Source of the DNA: Protopterus annectens
Taxonomy: Eukaryota; Chordata; Ceratodontiformes; Protopteridae
Direction: 5' to 3'
NCBI RefSeq assembly: GCF_019279795.1
Contig: NC_056733.1
Location: 1,420,553,800 to 1,420,617,799, forward strand
DNA length: 64,000 nt
Part shown: in pieces, positions 54,866 through 64,000 of the stretch
Layout of the letters: every line of letters starts with the position of its first letter
How positions within the stretch are numbered: the stretch's first letter is position 1
Position numbers and translations under genes: made by a program
The notes under the pieces: model-generated
What the model was told of the DNA's origin: nothing
Seen by the model: the letters and a program-made list of their open reading frames with translations, nothing else
Database searches by the model: none

Positions 54866-55998
54866 TAAATTTAGAAATGTATGCTATTCTGTATATAATA
54901 AAAACAAACTAAACATTTTAGTGAATGAATGGTTAGGCAACAAAATAGGCTCATAAGTTCATAGGCTCATAGATATAAAGAATAGCATATGTCACAGATG
55001 TCCTGTAACATTATATGCATTAGTTATGAATGTATTAGTCAGAAATGTAAATTTGCACGAGAGGTGCTACTTATATAACTAATGAAGGGATCAAAATTCA
55101 AGTCATGTTTACTTATGCAGATGATATTATATTGATTACAAGAAACAAAGTCTAGATGAAAAAGGTTATATACATCAATGTTTAAATATAACAGGCATGA
55201 CTTTAAATAAAGAAAAAAGTAAAGGGTTGCATAATATAGTAAAGATAGAAGGAGTATCTCTCTTGAAAGAATTCCATCTTCCTTGTCCATGTATAAGATT
55301 CATTTCTTCATTGGATTCAATCTTTGGATTGATTCATTGGATTCAATCTTGAACCCCATATAAAAGAAAAAAAATACTTGTAGTATTTCTTTTTCATAGA
55401 TTACTGGCAAACATTTAAACACTAGGTAAATATGCAATCTATCCCTGTATAACTGAATTAATCAAATAAACCTTTTCTTAAACAGTAGCTTGCATGTTTT
55501 CCAAAAACAGCAATTCTCCTTTATTTCATCTAGTATCCTATTCCATTGTTCATCACTTACATTGTTACCTGCAAATTTTATTCCGAACACAGAGAATTCT
55601 TTCATCAAGCGAGATACTCCTCCTATCTTTCCTATATTATGCAACCCTTTACTTTTTTCTTTATTTAAAGTCATGCCTGTTATATTTAAACATTGATGTA
55701 TATAACCTTTTTCATCTAGACTTTGTTTCTTGTAATCAATATAATATAATCTGCATAAGTAAACATGAATTGAATTTGGATCCCTTCATTAGTTATATAA
55801 GTAGCACCTCTCGTGCAAATTTACATTTCTGACTAATATGTTCATAACTAATGCATATAATGTCACAGGACATCTGTGACATATGCTATTCTTTATATCT
55901 ATGAGCCTATGAACTTATGAACCTATTTCATTGCCTAACCATTCATCCACTAAAACGTTTAGTTTGTTTTTATTATATACAAAATAACATACATTTTT
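54866..55998. repeat. Large inverted repeat (arms about 410 bp, about 95% identical)
   Basis: The left arm 54866-55274 and right arm 55594-55998 are inverted copies. Both contain LINE RT sequence plus an internal CTATGAACTTATGAACCTAT tract. The spacer of about 320 bp holds the rest of the RT (55275-55593). The left arm encodes TYADDIILIT on the plus strand; the right arm encodes TYADYIILI on the minus strand. Confidence 0.93.
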
Positions 55999-56087
55999 AA
56001 ATGTCTTACTAATGTTATACTCTTCCATAATTGTCCACAAAATGTCATGTTGTACTGTATGAAAAGCTTTATTTAAATCTCCTGTCA

Positions 56088-57080
56088 TGACCTTGGTCTC
56101 ATCAGGCTATAACAAAATCACAAGATTCGCTAATAACCTCCCTTACAGATCACATCACTTCACAGCACTTCATAAACTAAATTGCATTGAACTACCCAAT
56201 CTCCTGTCCCTCAACCAACTAACTTTCATTCATTCCAGCACTCAAGAGCTTGGTACAGCCCTACTCAAATGGCAGGCCACTAATATCCTCCAATAAACTA
56301 CCACTCAAAGTAACTAAATCTAATAATTGTTACGGTAACTCTTTATTCTCCCTCCACATATCTAAGCCCTGGAATTCCATGAATCAGGCAATACTAAATT
56401 CTAGCAAAAGATCCAGATTTAAACTACTGCTTAAGGAACACCTAACCAAAAAATGTTTTTACTCCTGCACTAATCCAGGCTAATCATTGTGTCCTTCCTT
56501 GTTCTTACAACCAAAATATCTACTCCCTTACTAAATTCTAACATCCCTTCTATCAATGAATTCCAGTTTCTCTCTACCTACCTTAAGCTCACTACTGTTC
56601 CTATTTTTATCTGCCTATCTCAGGCTTCCTACAGATTCATCATATTCTCTATTTCTTGTACTCCACATTGCCTTAGCTATCACTGTTTAGAACAAGGAAC
56701 ACTATCAGAGCAACAATCAACCATATTCTTCTTCATATACCATACATGTATCTCATAAATATTTACCACCAAATCCATAATATTGATCTACTGATCAGTC
56801 ATTTCTTTACGGTGGCACAAGCTATTTCATGCTAGTTTATCTTTCTTTTTTTCTCTTGCTTTATATTACTCTTTCAGTTTTTATTGTTTATGTATAAACT
56901 ATTTACTACCTATATTTACCAAAGTTATGTATTCTTTATTGTTATCAACTTCTTGTATTGTTTGTAATATGTTTTTGTAATGTATAAAGCTTATCTCTCC
57001 GGGCCTCCACTGAAAAAGGTCCACTGGCCCAGTTGGACATCCCTAACAAACAAATGTAAAATAGAATAAAATAAACAAAT
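56088..57080 (+). mobile_element. L2-like LINE, 5'-truncated, inside another LINE
   Basis: The plus strand reads NKITRFANNLPYRSHHFTALHK and LNCIELPNLLSLNQLTF, then NCYGNSLFSLHISKPWNSM and KLLLKEHLTKKCF, the L2-like C-terminal blocks seen at 21.7-21.9 kb. The 3' UTR carries CTCTCCGGGCCTCCACTGAAA and AACAAACAAATGTAAAATAG, ending near 57080. The host LINE continues on both sides in the opposite orientation. Confidence 0.78.
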
Positions 57081-58489
57081 CAGTCCTATTTATAATATCA
57101 TCTGCAGTTTCCCTTACTATGAATAATAATTCCTGAAATTGTTTTCCCTTTAAACTATAGATGCTATCTTCCATAATACTTTTCATTTTGCTTACCATTC
57201 TATTCCGAATTATTTTCATAAAAATCTTTATAATTTGTATTGCTCAATATTATAGGGCTCCAATTTTTATTTCTATCGTCCTTTTTATATACACATTCAA
57301 ATATACCCCTGCATAAATCTTTATACATAAAACCTTCATTTAATTGCTCATTCCTAACTTTTAAGAAGCATTTTTTCTGCTAGTCTATAAAATTCTTATA
57401 AAATTGGTATCCAATTCATTCTGATCCTGAAACAAACTGTAAATTAACTTGTCTAAGTACCTTATCTAATTCATATATGGAAATTTTGTTTTTCAGTTCC
57501 TTTATTTCTTGTTCTGTCAGTTTTTTAGCATGGCATTCTTTTTTGTATTTTCTTTATATCTTGAACATTTTCTTTACATAATTTATTACAATATTCATAA
57601 TTTGTTCCTGAGATCTTCTTACCTCTCCTCTATCACTTTTCATTTCTCTCATTATACTATTATTCTCTTTAACTATGCTACTCAAATAAGCTGATACCTC
57701 TTCTTTTTTACTTTATAAATAATATATTTGCTTAAATAATAATTCTTTAATGTTTTTTTGATTGTTTTCATAAATTGTCCATTCTATGACATAATATTCT
57801 CTACTGTTCCTTTCCAAGTCCTTTAAAGGATCCATACATATTGTTTTATAATTTATTTTTCCTGCTTTTCTTACATCTGACCGCCATTCTAAAAAAATTT
57901 TTTTATATTTTGTTCTTTCAAAGCTAGCCACAACTCAGACAAGTTTTATAACACACTCTAGTGGAAATGTGCCCCTGGATTTACTAACTTTCCATGCAGG
58001 ACTAGCGTAGTCCTGCACAGAAGTGGCCGTTTAGGAGGAGGACGGCAGCACACCATGCATATTAATGAAGGCGTACTGCCTGAGCCCCTAATCTTACATG
58101 GGGTATGTAAGAGTGCAGGGGGTGTGACTGAGAGCAGAGCTCTCAGAATATACATGCCCCCACAATGAAGAAGAGCAGAAAGCCCAAAAGAATGAGTGAG
58201 ACCGCTCATAGATGTCCGCATACCCCCAGCAATATCCCCTCCATGTGTACAACAGCAATAGGAAATACACAATATAAATATACCCTTTTTTTTGTTTTAT
58301 GAAACCGATTAAACCTAACCATAGGTACATGGGTTTGCCCATCACTTAGCTATGGTTAATGCAGCTTAAAAGGCTGAAGAGGATAACAAGGAAGATATAT
58401 GCAAATGAAGCAGCATACCAATAGTGTACTTTTAAGGAAAAGGCCTTGATGAGATAAATAAAATGACAATAAATAAAAACTAAATAACA

Positions 58490-58650
58490 TATATTTGTGA
58501 ACTGCAGTACTGCATTAAATGCAGATGTGAGGTGTCAGTGTCATAATGTTGCAAAGTCCACAGATAATCACATGTACCCCATACAGTATATGTATACAGG
58601 AATCATGGATACAAATGGAAGGTAAAATGTGTAATGAATGATAACTCCAT
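58490..58650 (+). repeat. Direct repeat, copy 1
   Basis: Matches 59530-59700 with moderate divergence. Shared blocks include GCAGATGTGAGGTGT / CCAGATGTGAGGTGT, ACCCCATACA, AATCATGGATAC and GTAATGAAT. Confidence 0.75.
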
Positions 58651-58689
58651 ACAGCTTCCAAATCCACCACCTTCCCAAGAACCATTAGA

Positions 58690-59160
58690 CATTACTGTCT
58701 AAATTAGTGCAGTGGTAAGTGGGAGTAAGTACTAGTAAGTAAGTGTAAGCACTATTAAGCAGTAGTAAGTGGGGGGTCTATATTATATGTTCAAAGGTTT
58801 AAAACTTTGAATCACTAAAGGTCGAACTTTAATGATCGAAGTTTTAAAACCTCGAATCATATAACAGAGATTGCTATTGAGTGCGGGAAGGGAAGATTTC
58901 CCATTACTGCACTGTAGTGCGATCTCGGAGTTGGTATATTTAAGTAGCGGGATGTGTGGGGGTGTAGGGGGGCTTGCTCCCCTGCATAGAGCATTTTTTT
59001 TGTTTTGGTCTTAAAATGTTTTTTTTTTGACATTCAAAGTATTAAAGTTCTGATCATTAAAGTTCGAACTTTAGTGATTCGGACTTTTAATACTTCAACA
59101 TTATGATATAGAACCGTAAGCAGAAGTAAGCATATGTAAGCACTAGTAAGTGGGTTTAAG
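58690..59160 (+). repeat. GTAAG/GTAAGC-rich tract, split by a MITE-like insert
   Basis: Short units such as GTAAGTACTAGTAAG, GTAAGCACTATTAAGC and GTAAGCAGAAGTAAGC lie at 58690-58767 and 59114-59160. Related GCTTAC motifs follow to 59290, and AAGCAATG motifs to about 59860. Confidence 0.6.
58768..59113. mobile_element. Second MITE-like inverted-repeat element
   Basis: Terminal inverted repeats of about 90 bp: the left starts GGTCTATATTATATGTTC and contains CGAACTTTAATGATCG. The right, read inverted, starts GGTTCTATATCATAATGTTG and contains CGAACTTTAATGATC. The ends resemble those of the TTAGGG-bearing element at 9000-9622 (GTCTATATCAGAACATCGAA). Flanks GTAAGTGGGG and GTAAGCAGAA may be an imperfect target duplication but sit in a GTAAG repeat. 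No TTAGGG array here and no coding seen. Confidence 0.75.
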
Positions 59161-59289
59161 CCTGTTTGCATGGGGGTAAGCAATGCGCACACAGGTTAAG
59201 CAATATTGAAGCTAACTCTCTGTAAGCATATTTAACCGGAAATGAGCATTGCTTACGCTCATGCAAACCCACGCAAACCCGCTTACAAG

Positions 59290-59435
59290 TGCTTATAAGT
59301 GCTTTAATCACTCTGTATCCAACAGCCGTTGTTCTGCCCAGCAACAAAATAAACAGCCTTGCAGGTCTTGAACCCAAGTCACTATACACTATAGTCAAAG
59401 TAGTTAACCACCAAGCTATCACAGCAGTACATAAG
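59290..59435 (-). mobile_element. tRNA-like SINE head, third type
   Basis: On the minus strand: GTGATAGCTTGGTGGTTAAC, A-box-like, then CTTGGGTTCAAGACCTGC, B-box-like with GGTTCAAGACC. The two boxes are about 35 bases apart, within the range of tRNA-derived promoters. No tRNA-type folding was established, so it is a SINE rather than a tRNA gene. Confidence 0.6.
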
Positions 59436-59529
59436 AGTGAGGTATCACCAAACAAACCTTCACCATAGTAAAATCAAACTGAACATGTGAAAGTAATCAG
59501 TATACAGTCATATGTTCTATAACCTACAA

Positions 59530-59700
59530 CATAACATAAATATGTGAACTGGAGTACTGAAGTAAGCCCAGATGTGAGGTGTAAATGTAATAGAGTCTTG
59601 AAGTTCCCTACTAAACACAAGGACCCCATACAATGTACGTACACCTGAATCATGGATACCAGACATATATATAAGATGTAATGAATAATAAATCAATGCC
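59530..59700 (+). repeat. Direct repeat, copy 2
   Basis: Counterpart of 58490-58650, about 1.04 kb downstream, moderately diverged. Confidence 0.75.
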
Positions 59701-59864
59701 AAAAAGCAAATATAATGCAAAGTCAATTTTAAGCAACACTAAGCATTGCACAGGCCAGCTTAGGAGGTGTAAGCAATGTGTAGGCCAGCTAACTCAATGT
59801 GCCCGGTGGTATATCCTTTTAAGCAATGCCAACCTTAGGTAAGCAGGTTTGCTCATAGCTTAGC

Positions 59865-59900
59865 CTTTTCAAAACCGGCCAATCACGGCAAAGTGCGGGA
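59865..59900 (+). promoter_or_regulatory. Possible promoter: CCAAT-type box
   Basis: CCGGCCAATCACGGC lies about 95 bases upstream of the ATG at 59973, in a locally GC-rich stretch with TTAAACCC and GGGAATATATCTC further down. It would fit a Pol II promoter for the Myb/SANT-like gene. Motif-based only. Confidence 0.3.
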
Positions 59901-59972
59901 ATTCGGCCCTACTTAAACCCAACAGGTGGGAATATATCTCATAACTGGTTGTAGCTTCCCCTTGCAGGCACC

Positions 59973-60265
59973 ATGTCAGGAAGGGGAGAAGGAGTGCACT
60001 TTCAGGCACAGCGCTGGGGCATCCAGGAGTCTAGAGTCATGGCAGGACTCATGAGCAGAGACTGCTGCAGGGCCAGTACCAGGGTTTCCAATACAAGGCG
60101 GAAGCCTGGGACAATCTTGCCCGTGACCTCACCAGTGCCACTGGCATACCCTGAACTGGTGAGCAGGTCAGGCATCACTATGCCGACCTGAAGCTGCGTA
60201 AGGGGGAATCTCTTGGATCAGTGGATCCAAGAGGCTAGGAAGACAGGGGAGGTCCAGCTGTGCGT
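59973..60265 (+). pseudogene. Myb/SANT-like DNA-binding protein exon, decayed
   Basis: One frame from ATG at 59973 starts GEGVHFQAQRWGIQESRVMAG. After a frame change the sequence reads GQYQGFQYKAEAWDNLARDL, then TSATGIP, a TGA, and TGEQVRHHYADLKLRKGES. W-x-x-LARxL...G..RTxEQVRxxYxDLK is a Myb/SANT-like pattern, and the TGA stands where Arg (CGA) is expected, a usual CpG decay. Such proteins are the DNA-binding partner encoded by PIF/Harbinger transposons, and domesticated forms exist. A splice acceptor-like CCCCTTGCAG lies 4-5 bases before the ATG. A candidate next exon, AASEQAVNQEAYGCRLEMLR, is at 60353-60416. Confidence 0.55.
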
Positions 60266-60352
60266 CCATATCACTCCACTACCTGTTTAATAATTGCCAG
60301 CTCATGTATATTATGGATAGGTATGGCTAAATATTCCTCTTATGTACTTCAC

Positions 60353-60425
60353 AGCGGCAAGTGAGCAGGCCGTGAACCAGGAAGCCTATGGCTGTCGCTT
60401 GGAGATGTTGCGATGCGAGGCAGGT
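60353..60425 (+). pseudogene. Candidate second exon of the Myb/SANT-like gene
   Basis: After TACTTCACAG, an acceptor-like site, the reading AASEQAVNQEAYGCRLEMLRCEAG is open and GC-richer than its surroundings, then GCAGGTTAGT gives a donor-like site. Length and position suit an internal exon. No homologue was checked. Confidence 0.35.
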
Positions 60426-60904
60426 TAGTAATACTCTTGCATGTACTGTCATAGGAAATAAATCTAATTGTATTAGTAAGTCAATTGCTTGTAGAAAGCC
60501 AATATTGTTTGAGGCATGTACTGAATACACCGGAGAATATGGCAGGAAGAGTCTCATATAGTTTGTATTTAAATAAAAGCATAATAGCCTGACAATAAAG
60601 GTCTAACTGCTGGACTGCATGTGTATACTCTGGTATCATACGGTAATGTAGATTTGCAATCACTTAATAGTACTATTGTACTAAGCACTGCTACCCACAC
60701 TGTGCAACATAAATAGAATGTGTAGGAATGCCTGTATATGACTGGTGTAATCCCCAGAGGTCATTTAGGACAACTGAGAGAGACATAGAGAGAAAACAGT
60801 GAAAAGACAGACAACAAAATCCGAACAGCATATGCAACTGAGACGTGAACTGTTGTATTTTAGCACACACAGCCATGGTTCGAATCCTGGGAGTGGTAGT
60901 TGGC

Positions 60905-61995
60905 TGCACTCTAGCAACTCCACAAAATGTTATGAGAGTAATAAGCCAAATATTTCCCATCTACACCCCATGTTGTCAAGCTGTGACCAGAGTGTGTACA
61001 GTAACAGAGTGAGATGTATGTGCATAATACTAATGTGGAATCTGGTAATTTGTGTGACAACATTCAGGTAGTGCTAACAAACATTGCTCCCACAGGTACA
61101 TCAGATATGAACACTGTGCCTAGAAATAAAACAGTGATACCCTGTACTGGTACTATTTACTCTGGTATTGTATGGCATTGTTAGTGTTGCTGTTGCTCTG
61201 AATAATAAGGTATTACTCATCACTGTCACCCACACTGTGTGACATAATATAACTGTCTAGGAAATCTTGTATAAGAGTGTTGTAATACATGGTCAGAATG
61301 TAAAACCACAGGAGAATTATAGACAGAAATCAGATAAGAGATACACAGCAATATCTATATAGCACACAAAACTGTGATGGACAGTGGTTTCTTTTTAGCA
61401 GACACAGCCATGGTCCGAATCCTGGTAGTGATAGTAGGCTGCATACAGAATCATACCCCACAACTGTACAGATATGTACAGAATGTCCAGTAAATTGGCC
61501 CATATGTGCTGACTGTCACCCTGTCCCCCTAGGAAATCAGTGGGATGATCCCAGACGTTTAGGCAGCAAACAAGAAATACAACTGATTGACAGACATCTA
61601 TGAGAACAAACCTGACACTCTAGCAACTCCCCAAAATGTTATGAGAGTAATAAGCCAAGTATGTCCCATCTACACCTCCATGTTGTCAAGCTGTGACCAG
61701 AGTGCGTACAGTAACAGAGTGCAATGTATGTACATAATACTAATGTGAAATCTGGTACTTTGTGTGGCAACATGCAGGTAGTGCTAACAAACATTGGTCC
61801 CACAGGTAAGACGGATACAAAGACTGTGCCGAGAAATAAAAGCATGATACCCTGTACTGGTACTGTGTACTCTGGTATTGTATGGAATTGTGAGTGTTGC
61901 AGTTGCTTTGAATAATAAGGTATCACCGATCACTGTCACCCACACTGTGCTATATAATATAACTGTAGGAAATCCTGTATAAGAGTGTTGTAAGT
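60905..61995 (+). repeat. Tandem duplication, period about 711 bp
   Basis: Segments 60905-61290 and 61618-61995 match closely: CTCTAGCAACTCC, GTTATGAGAGTAATAAGCC, GTGCTAACAAACATTG, ACCCTGTACTGGTAC and CACTGTCACCCACACTGTG. A third, more diverged copy of part of the unit lies at about 60500-60750. A 61370-61450 segment repeats the ACACAGCCATGGTTCGAATC area of 60860-60900. The unit has a GGTTCGAATCC box that is a perfect Pol III B-box match, without a clear A box. Confidence 0.85.
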
Positions 61996-62159
61996 CACTA
62001 AAAGTTGAAGAGGGCAATAGTCTAGATATGTCCCGGTCCACCTGCATATGGTCAAGACATGGCCAGAGTCTGTGCAAAAAGAGATAGACAGGTATGTGCA
62101 CAACATCAACCAGGAATCTGGGAGTATGTGTACAAATGGTTAGTTAGTGTTAACAAACA

Positions 62160-62690
62160 TTTCCTCCACGGGTATACCAGGTAAGAGGTGTATACTGCAG
62201 GTAAAACCAGTTCATGTATAAAGATGATGACAGCCATATCACTGTCCAAACTAAGGCAATAGGGTAGTGTAGTAATACTTGTAAGGTACAGATAACAGCA
62301 CTGACTAGGAAAGTAATGCGAAGTACAGGAATATACTAGTTAATTGACATCTTTCTCTCCCCCCCACCATATCTCCAACAATATACTAACTACTCACCTC
62401 AACTGGTATGTGATGACTCCACTGTTATGTTGGGACATATGTCCTATTGGTTGATAATTATTTAAATATTTAAATCTGTTTCTATGCATGTGCTATGTTG
62501 AAATGCTCCAACATTGGTGGCATGGTGCCATCAATGTACCTGCATGCTGTTGTTATTACCACTGTGGTCCCATATATGCATGTGTTCTGTTTGCTATGCA
62601 ACTGTTATACATTTATACATCCCATTACACAAAAATCCTTTTCTTTTACTTGTACAGCCACTTGTTATACAACTAATATAGAATATTAAC
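62160..62690. other. Unassigned spacer
   Basis: A C run and AT-rich DNA between the tandem repeats and a Penelope fragment. Nothing recognised. Confidence 0.5.
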
Positions 62691-62694
62691 TACT

Positions 62695-63015
62695 TGTGAA
62701 CAGTGTTCTAGCTTCTATGTTGGTAAATCAACCAGAAAACTATGTGAACGTATTATAGAACATAAATCCGACACTAGAAGATGTATCTTAACAAATGCAA
62801 TAGCAAAACATGTTATGGAGTCAGATAATACACATAGTTTTGTATTCAGAGTCATGGACATATGTTTTACAAATATAAGGGGAGGAGATCAAAATAATGA
62901 CGTATAACTTAAGGAATATAATTGGATGGTTAAATTGCACGCTGATAGATTTCCTGGTTTAAACTCTATAATATCTATTAAACCTGTTTTAAAATGCAAA
63001 CAGCTATGTTTGAAA
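62695..63015 (+). pseudogene. Penelope GIY-YIG-like endonuclease fragment (third copy)
   Basis: One plus-strand frame from 62695 reads CEQCSSFYVGKSTRKLCERI, then IEHKSDT, TNAIAKHVMESDNTHSF and GGDQNNDV. A stop follows, then LKEYNWMVKLHADRFPGLNS and KPVLKCKQL. FYVGKS is the YIG-like half, with the following R-x-L-x-x-RIxEH helix. Only one stop (TAA near 62906) interrupts about 105 codons. The sequence is closer to the 52.8-54.4 kb copy than to the 44-50 kb copy. Confidence 0.75.
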
Positions 63016-63395
63016 AAATAAAATGTATGTAAAGAAATAACATTATGCATATCAAGTTATAACATGTATTATTTTGCAATAGTTCTTTAAACAAATAGTG
63101 TTTTTAATTGAATTTATTATCTGGTTGGCTGCCTCATTCATTATGTCTTTTGAATTTTAATTAAATAAGGATGTGTTTAGCAGTTTTGTATCACACTGAA
63201 GCTTTGTGGTTTGTAATTTTGCTGCTACTTATCATTTTATCTGTCTTAAAATAAACTATTTGGATGTAACTGAGCCATTTTATTTTGCTTGTACTGGATT
63301 GATTTTGAATGGCAAGTGCATTGCAAGCTTAGTTTTCTCTTTGATTTGACTATTACTAACCCACATATATTGATAAACCATAAACACCATAGCAT
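63016..63395. other. Unassigned AT-rich spacer
   Basis: Nothing recognised between the Penelope fragment and the GC-rich block. Confidence 0.5.
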
Positions 63396-63700
63396 GTATG
63401 GGAATGCGGGTCCCAGCAGACCCACCTGTCCCACCTGAGCTGGCCGTGGCACTGGGACCTCCTCATCCATTGGTCCTGCACCACCTTCAGATGGAACCAC
63501 CTCAGGGGACAGGACTTCCCCCCCCGGCAGCGGGCACAGTCAGGAACCTGTCACCCTTTGCCAGGTCCGGGTTGTGGTGCGTAGCGAGCTCCACAGGGAG
63601 GTTGGAGATCTGCTATACCAGCTCGAGAGCCGCGTGTTGCGACTACAGGGTTGGCCTGGCTCTCTGACTCAGCCTCCAGCACAGCCACCTTCGGGGCTAT
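63396..63700 (+). pseudogene. Candidate C-terminal exon of the Myb/SANT-like gene
   Basis: A GC-rich block with a Pro-rich frame (VPPELAVALGPPHPL, at 63398-63667), and in another frame QEPVTLCQVRVVVRSELHRE then VGDLLYQLESRVLRLQGW, a helix/coiled-coil-like end. Pro-rich linker plus terminal helix is common in Myb/SANT-like proteins of transposon origin. The link with 59973-60416 is by strand, GC content and style only. Confidence 0.35.
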
Positions 63701-64000
63701 GAAGGTGCAGTGGTGACTGCCCATGGGTGGGGACCTCAGTCCCACTGTTTCCACTAGGGGGCTCATGGGCTTCCAATTTCTCTCCCCCATCAAGGTGTTT
63801 ACCCCCCACATGTGTCATATACTGCCCCTGTATGCGTCTTGTTTGTCTTGTCTGTTAATCTACCCAACCTACCTCCCCAAATATATCTACTATCCCTCCC
63901 CAACATCCCACTCTCACCTGAAAAAAAAAAAAAGGGTAATCTGTTTCCCCAAAAAAATATTGCTCCATACATAGCTGTCCATTTCTCACACGTGTCCACT
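63701..64000. other. Unassigned end of window
   Basis: It includes a C/T-rich stretch and an A run at 63921-63933. Possibly the 3' UTR of the Myb/SANT-like gene. Nothing firm. Confidence 0.4.

Larger units (their letters stand above)
54440..57935 (-). mobile_element. Unassigned LINE with inverted repeat and L2-like insertion
   Basis: On the minus strand the pieces, in order, are an N-terminal region (57713-57931), an RT start with RGIFECVYKKDDRNKNWSPI and LSNTNYKDF near 57200-57320, DLNKAFHTVQHDILW near 56035-56075 (motif A), a motif C region TYADYIILI, KFAGNNVSDEQW and FWKTCKLLFKKRFI near 55440-55600, and a CCHC-like CIYCGKEETTEHVFLQC near 54700-54740. Between the first two RT parts an L2-like LINE is inserted on the plus strand. 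The 54866-55274 segment is an inverted copy of the RT. The clade is uncertain (L1/Tx1-like or another APE LINE). Confidence 0.65.
57965..64000. mobile_element. Candidate PIF/Harbinger-type DNA transposon, extends past window
   Basis: Inferred from three things: a terminal-like GTGCCCCTGGATTTACTAA at 57965-57985, similar in style to Harbinger ends; a decayed Myb/SANT-like exon at 59973-60265, the second protein of Harbinger elements; and a GC-rich coding-like block near 63400-63700. No transposase was found, so it would lie beyond the right edge or be absent. It may instead be several adjacent repeats. Low confidence. Confidence 0.3.

Noticed and set aside
60870..60900. A tRNA gene suggested by the perfect B-box word GGTTCGAATCC
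   Set aside because: No A box at proper spacing and no cloverleaf could be traced; it is part of a tandem unit.
1..64000. CRISPR arrays, rRNA genes or bacterial-type operons
   Set aside because: None seen: repeats here are minisatellites or element ends, and the composition and element types are those of a vertebrate genome.

Overview
This window looks like a gene-poor, AT-rich stretch of a large vertebrate genome. It is built almost entirely from transposable elements, most of them broken and several nested inside one another. I found no convincing host protein-coding gene, rRNA gene, functional tRNA gene or CRISPR array. The mix of DIRS tyrosine-recombinase retrotransposons, CR1, L2-like, L1-like and RLE-type LINEs, Penelope-like elements, a V-SINE-type SINE and a CORE/MIR-like SINE suggests a lungfish, an amphibian or an early-branching ray-finned fish. 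A lungfish is my preferred guess, but nothing in the sequence settles it.

Layout. 1-1.9 kb: AT-rich DNA with nothing recognisable. 2.0-6.1 kb: an L1-like LINE (+) with endonuclease, reverse transcriptase (RT) and CCHC-type tail. 8.3-12.7 kb: a degenerate, nearly full-length CR1 (-) with an ORF1 esterase and an ORF2 endonuclease/RT. It is split by a 0.62 kb inverted-repeat element that carries a TTAGGG-rich 27-bp minisatellite. 14.1-26.5 kb: an old DIRS element (-) interrupted by a CR1 (+), a tRNA-derived SINE (-) and an L2-like LINE (-) with a 2A-like NPGP motif. 27.7-31.2 kb: two CR1 copies tail to tail. 31.46-37.72 kb: a younger, structurally complete DIRS element (-) with terminal inverted repeats, an internal complementary region and gag/RT/RNase H/recombinase coding. 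It is inactivated by stops, a frameshift and a lost catalytic Asp. 38-40.1 kb: a V-SINE, tandem repeats, a CR1 scrap and a tRNA-SINE. 40.1-42.4 kb: an RLE-type (R2-like group) LINE (-) ending in an inverted duplication. 44.15-50.34 kb: a Penelope-like element (+) with direct terminal repeats and an exact 14-bp target duplication, interrupted by an L2-like tail and a CR1. 51.6-54.4 kb: LINE and SINE scraps and a second Penelope copy. 54.4-57.9 kb: an unassigned LINE (-) containing a large inverted repeat and an L2-like insertion. 58-64 kb: a probable PIF/Harbinger-type region with a decayed Myb/SANT-like exon, a second inverted-repeat element, roughly 0.7-kb tandem repeats and a third Penelope fragment.

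The elements interact mainly as partners and hosts. The tRNA-SINE 3' half resembles the CR1 3' end, and the V-SINE 3' tail resembles the L2-like LINE 3' end, as expected if each SINE used the matching LINE's reverse transcriptase. Nesting gives a relative history: DIRS and Penelope insertions predate the CR1 and L2 copies inside them, and the CR1 at 8.3-12.7 kb predates the TTAGGG-bearing element. All positions were read by eye, so boundaries without a duplicated target site are approximate.
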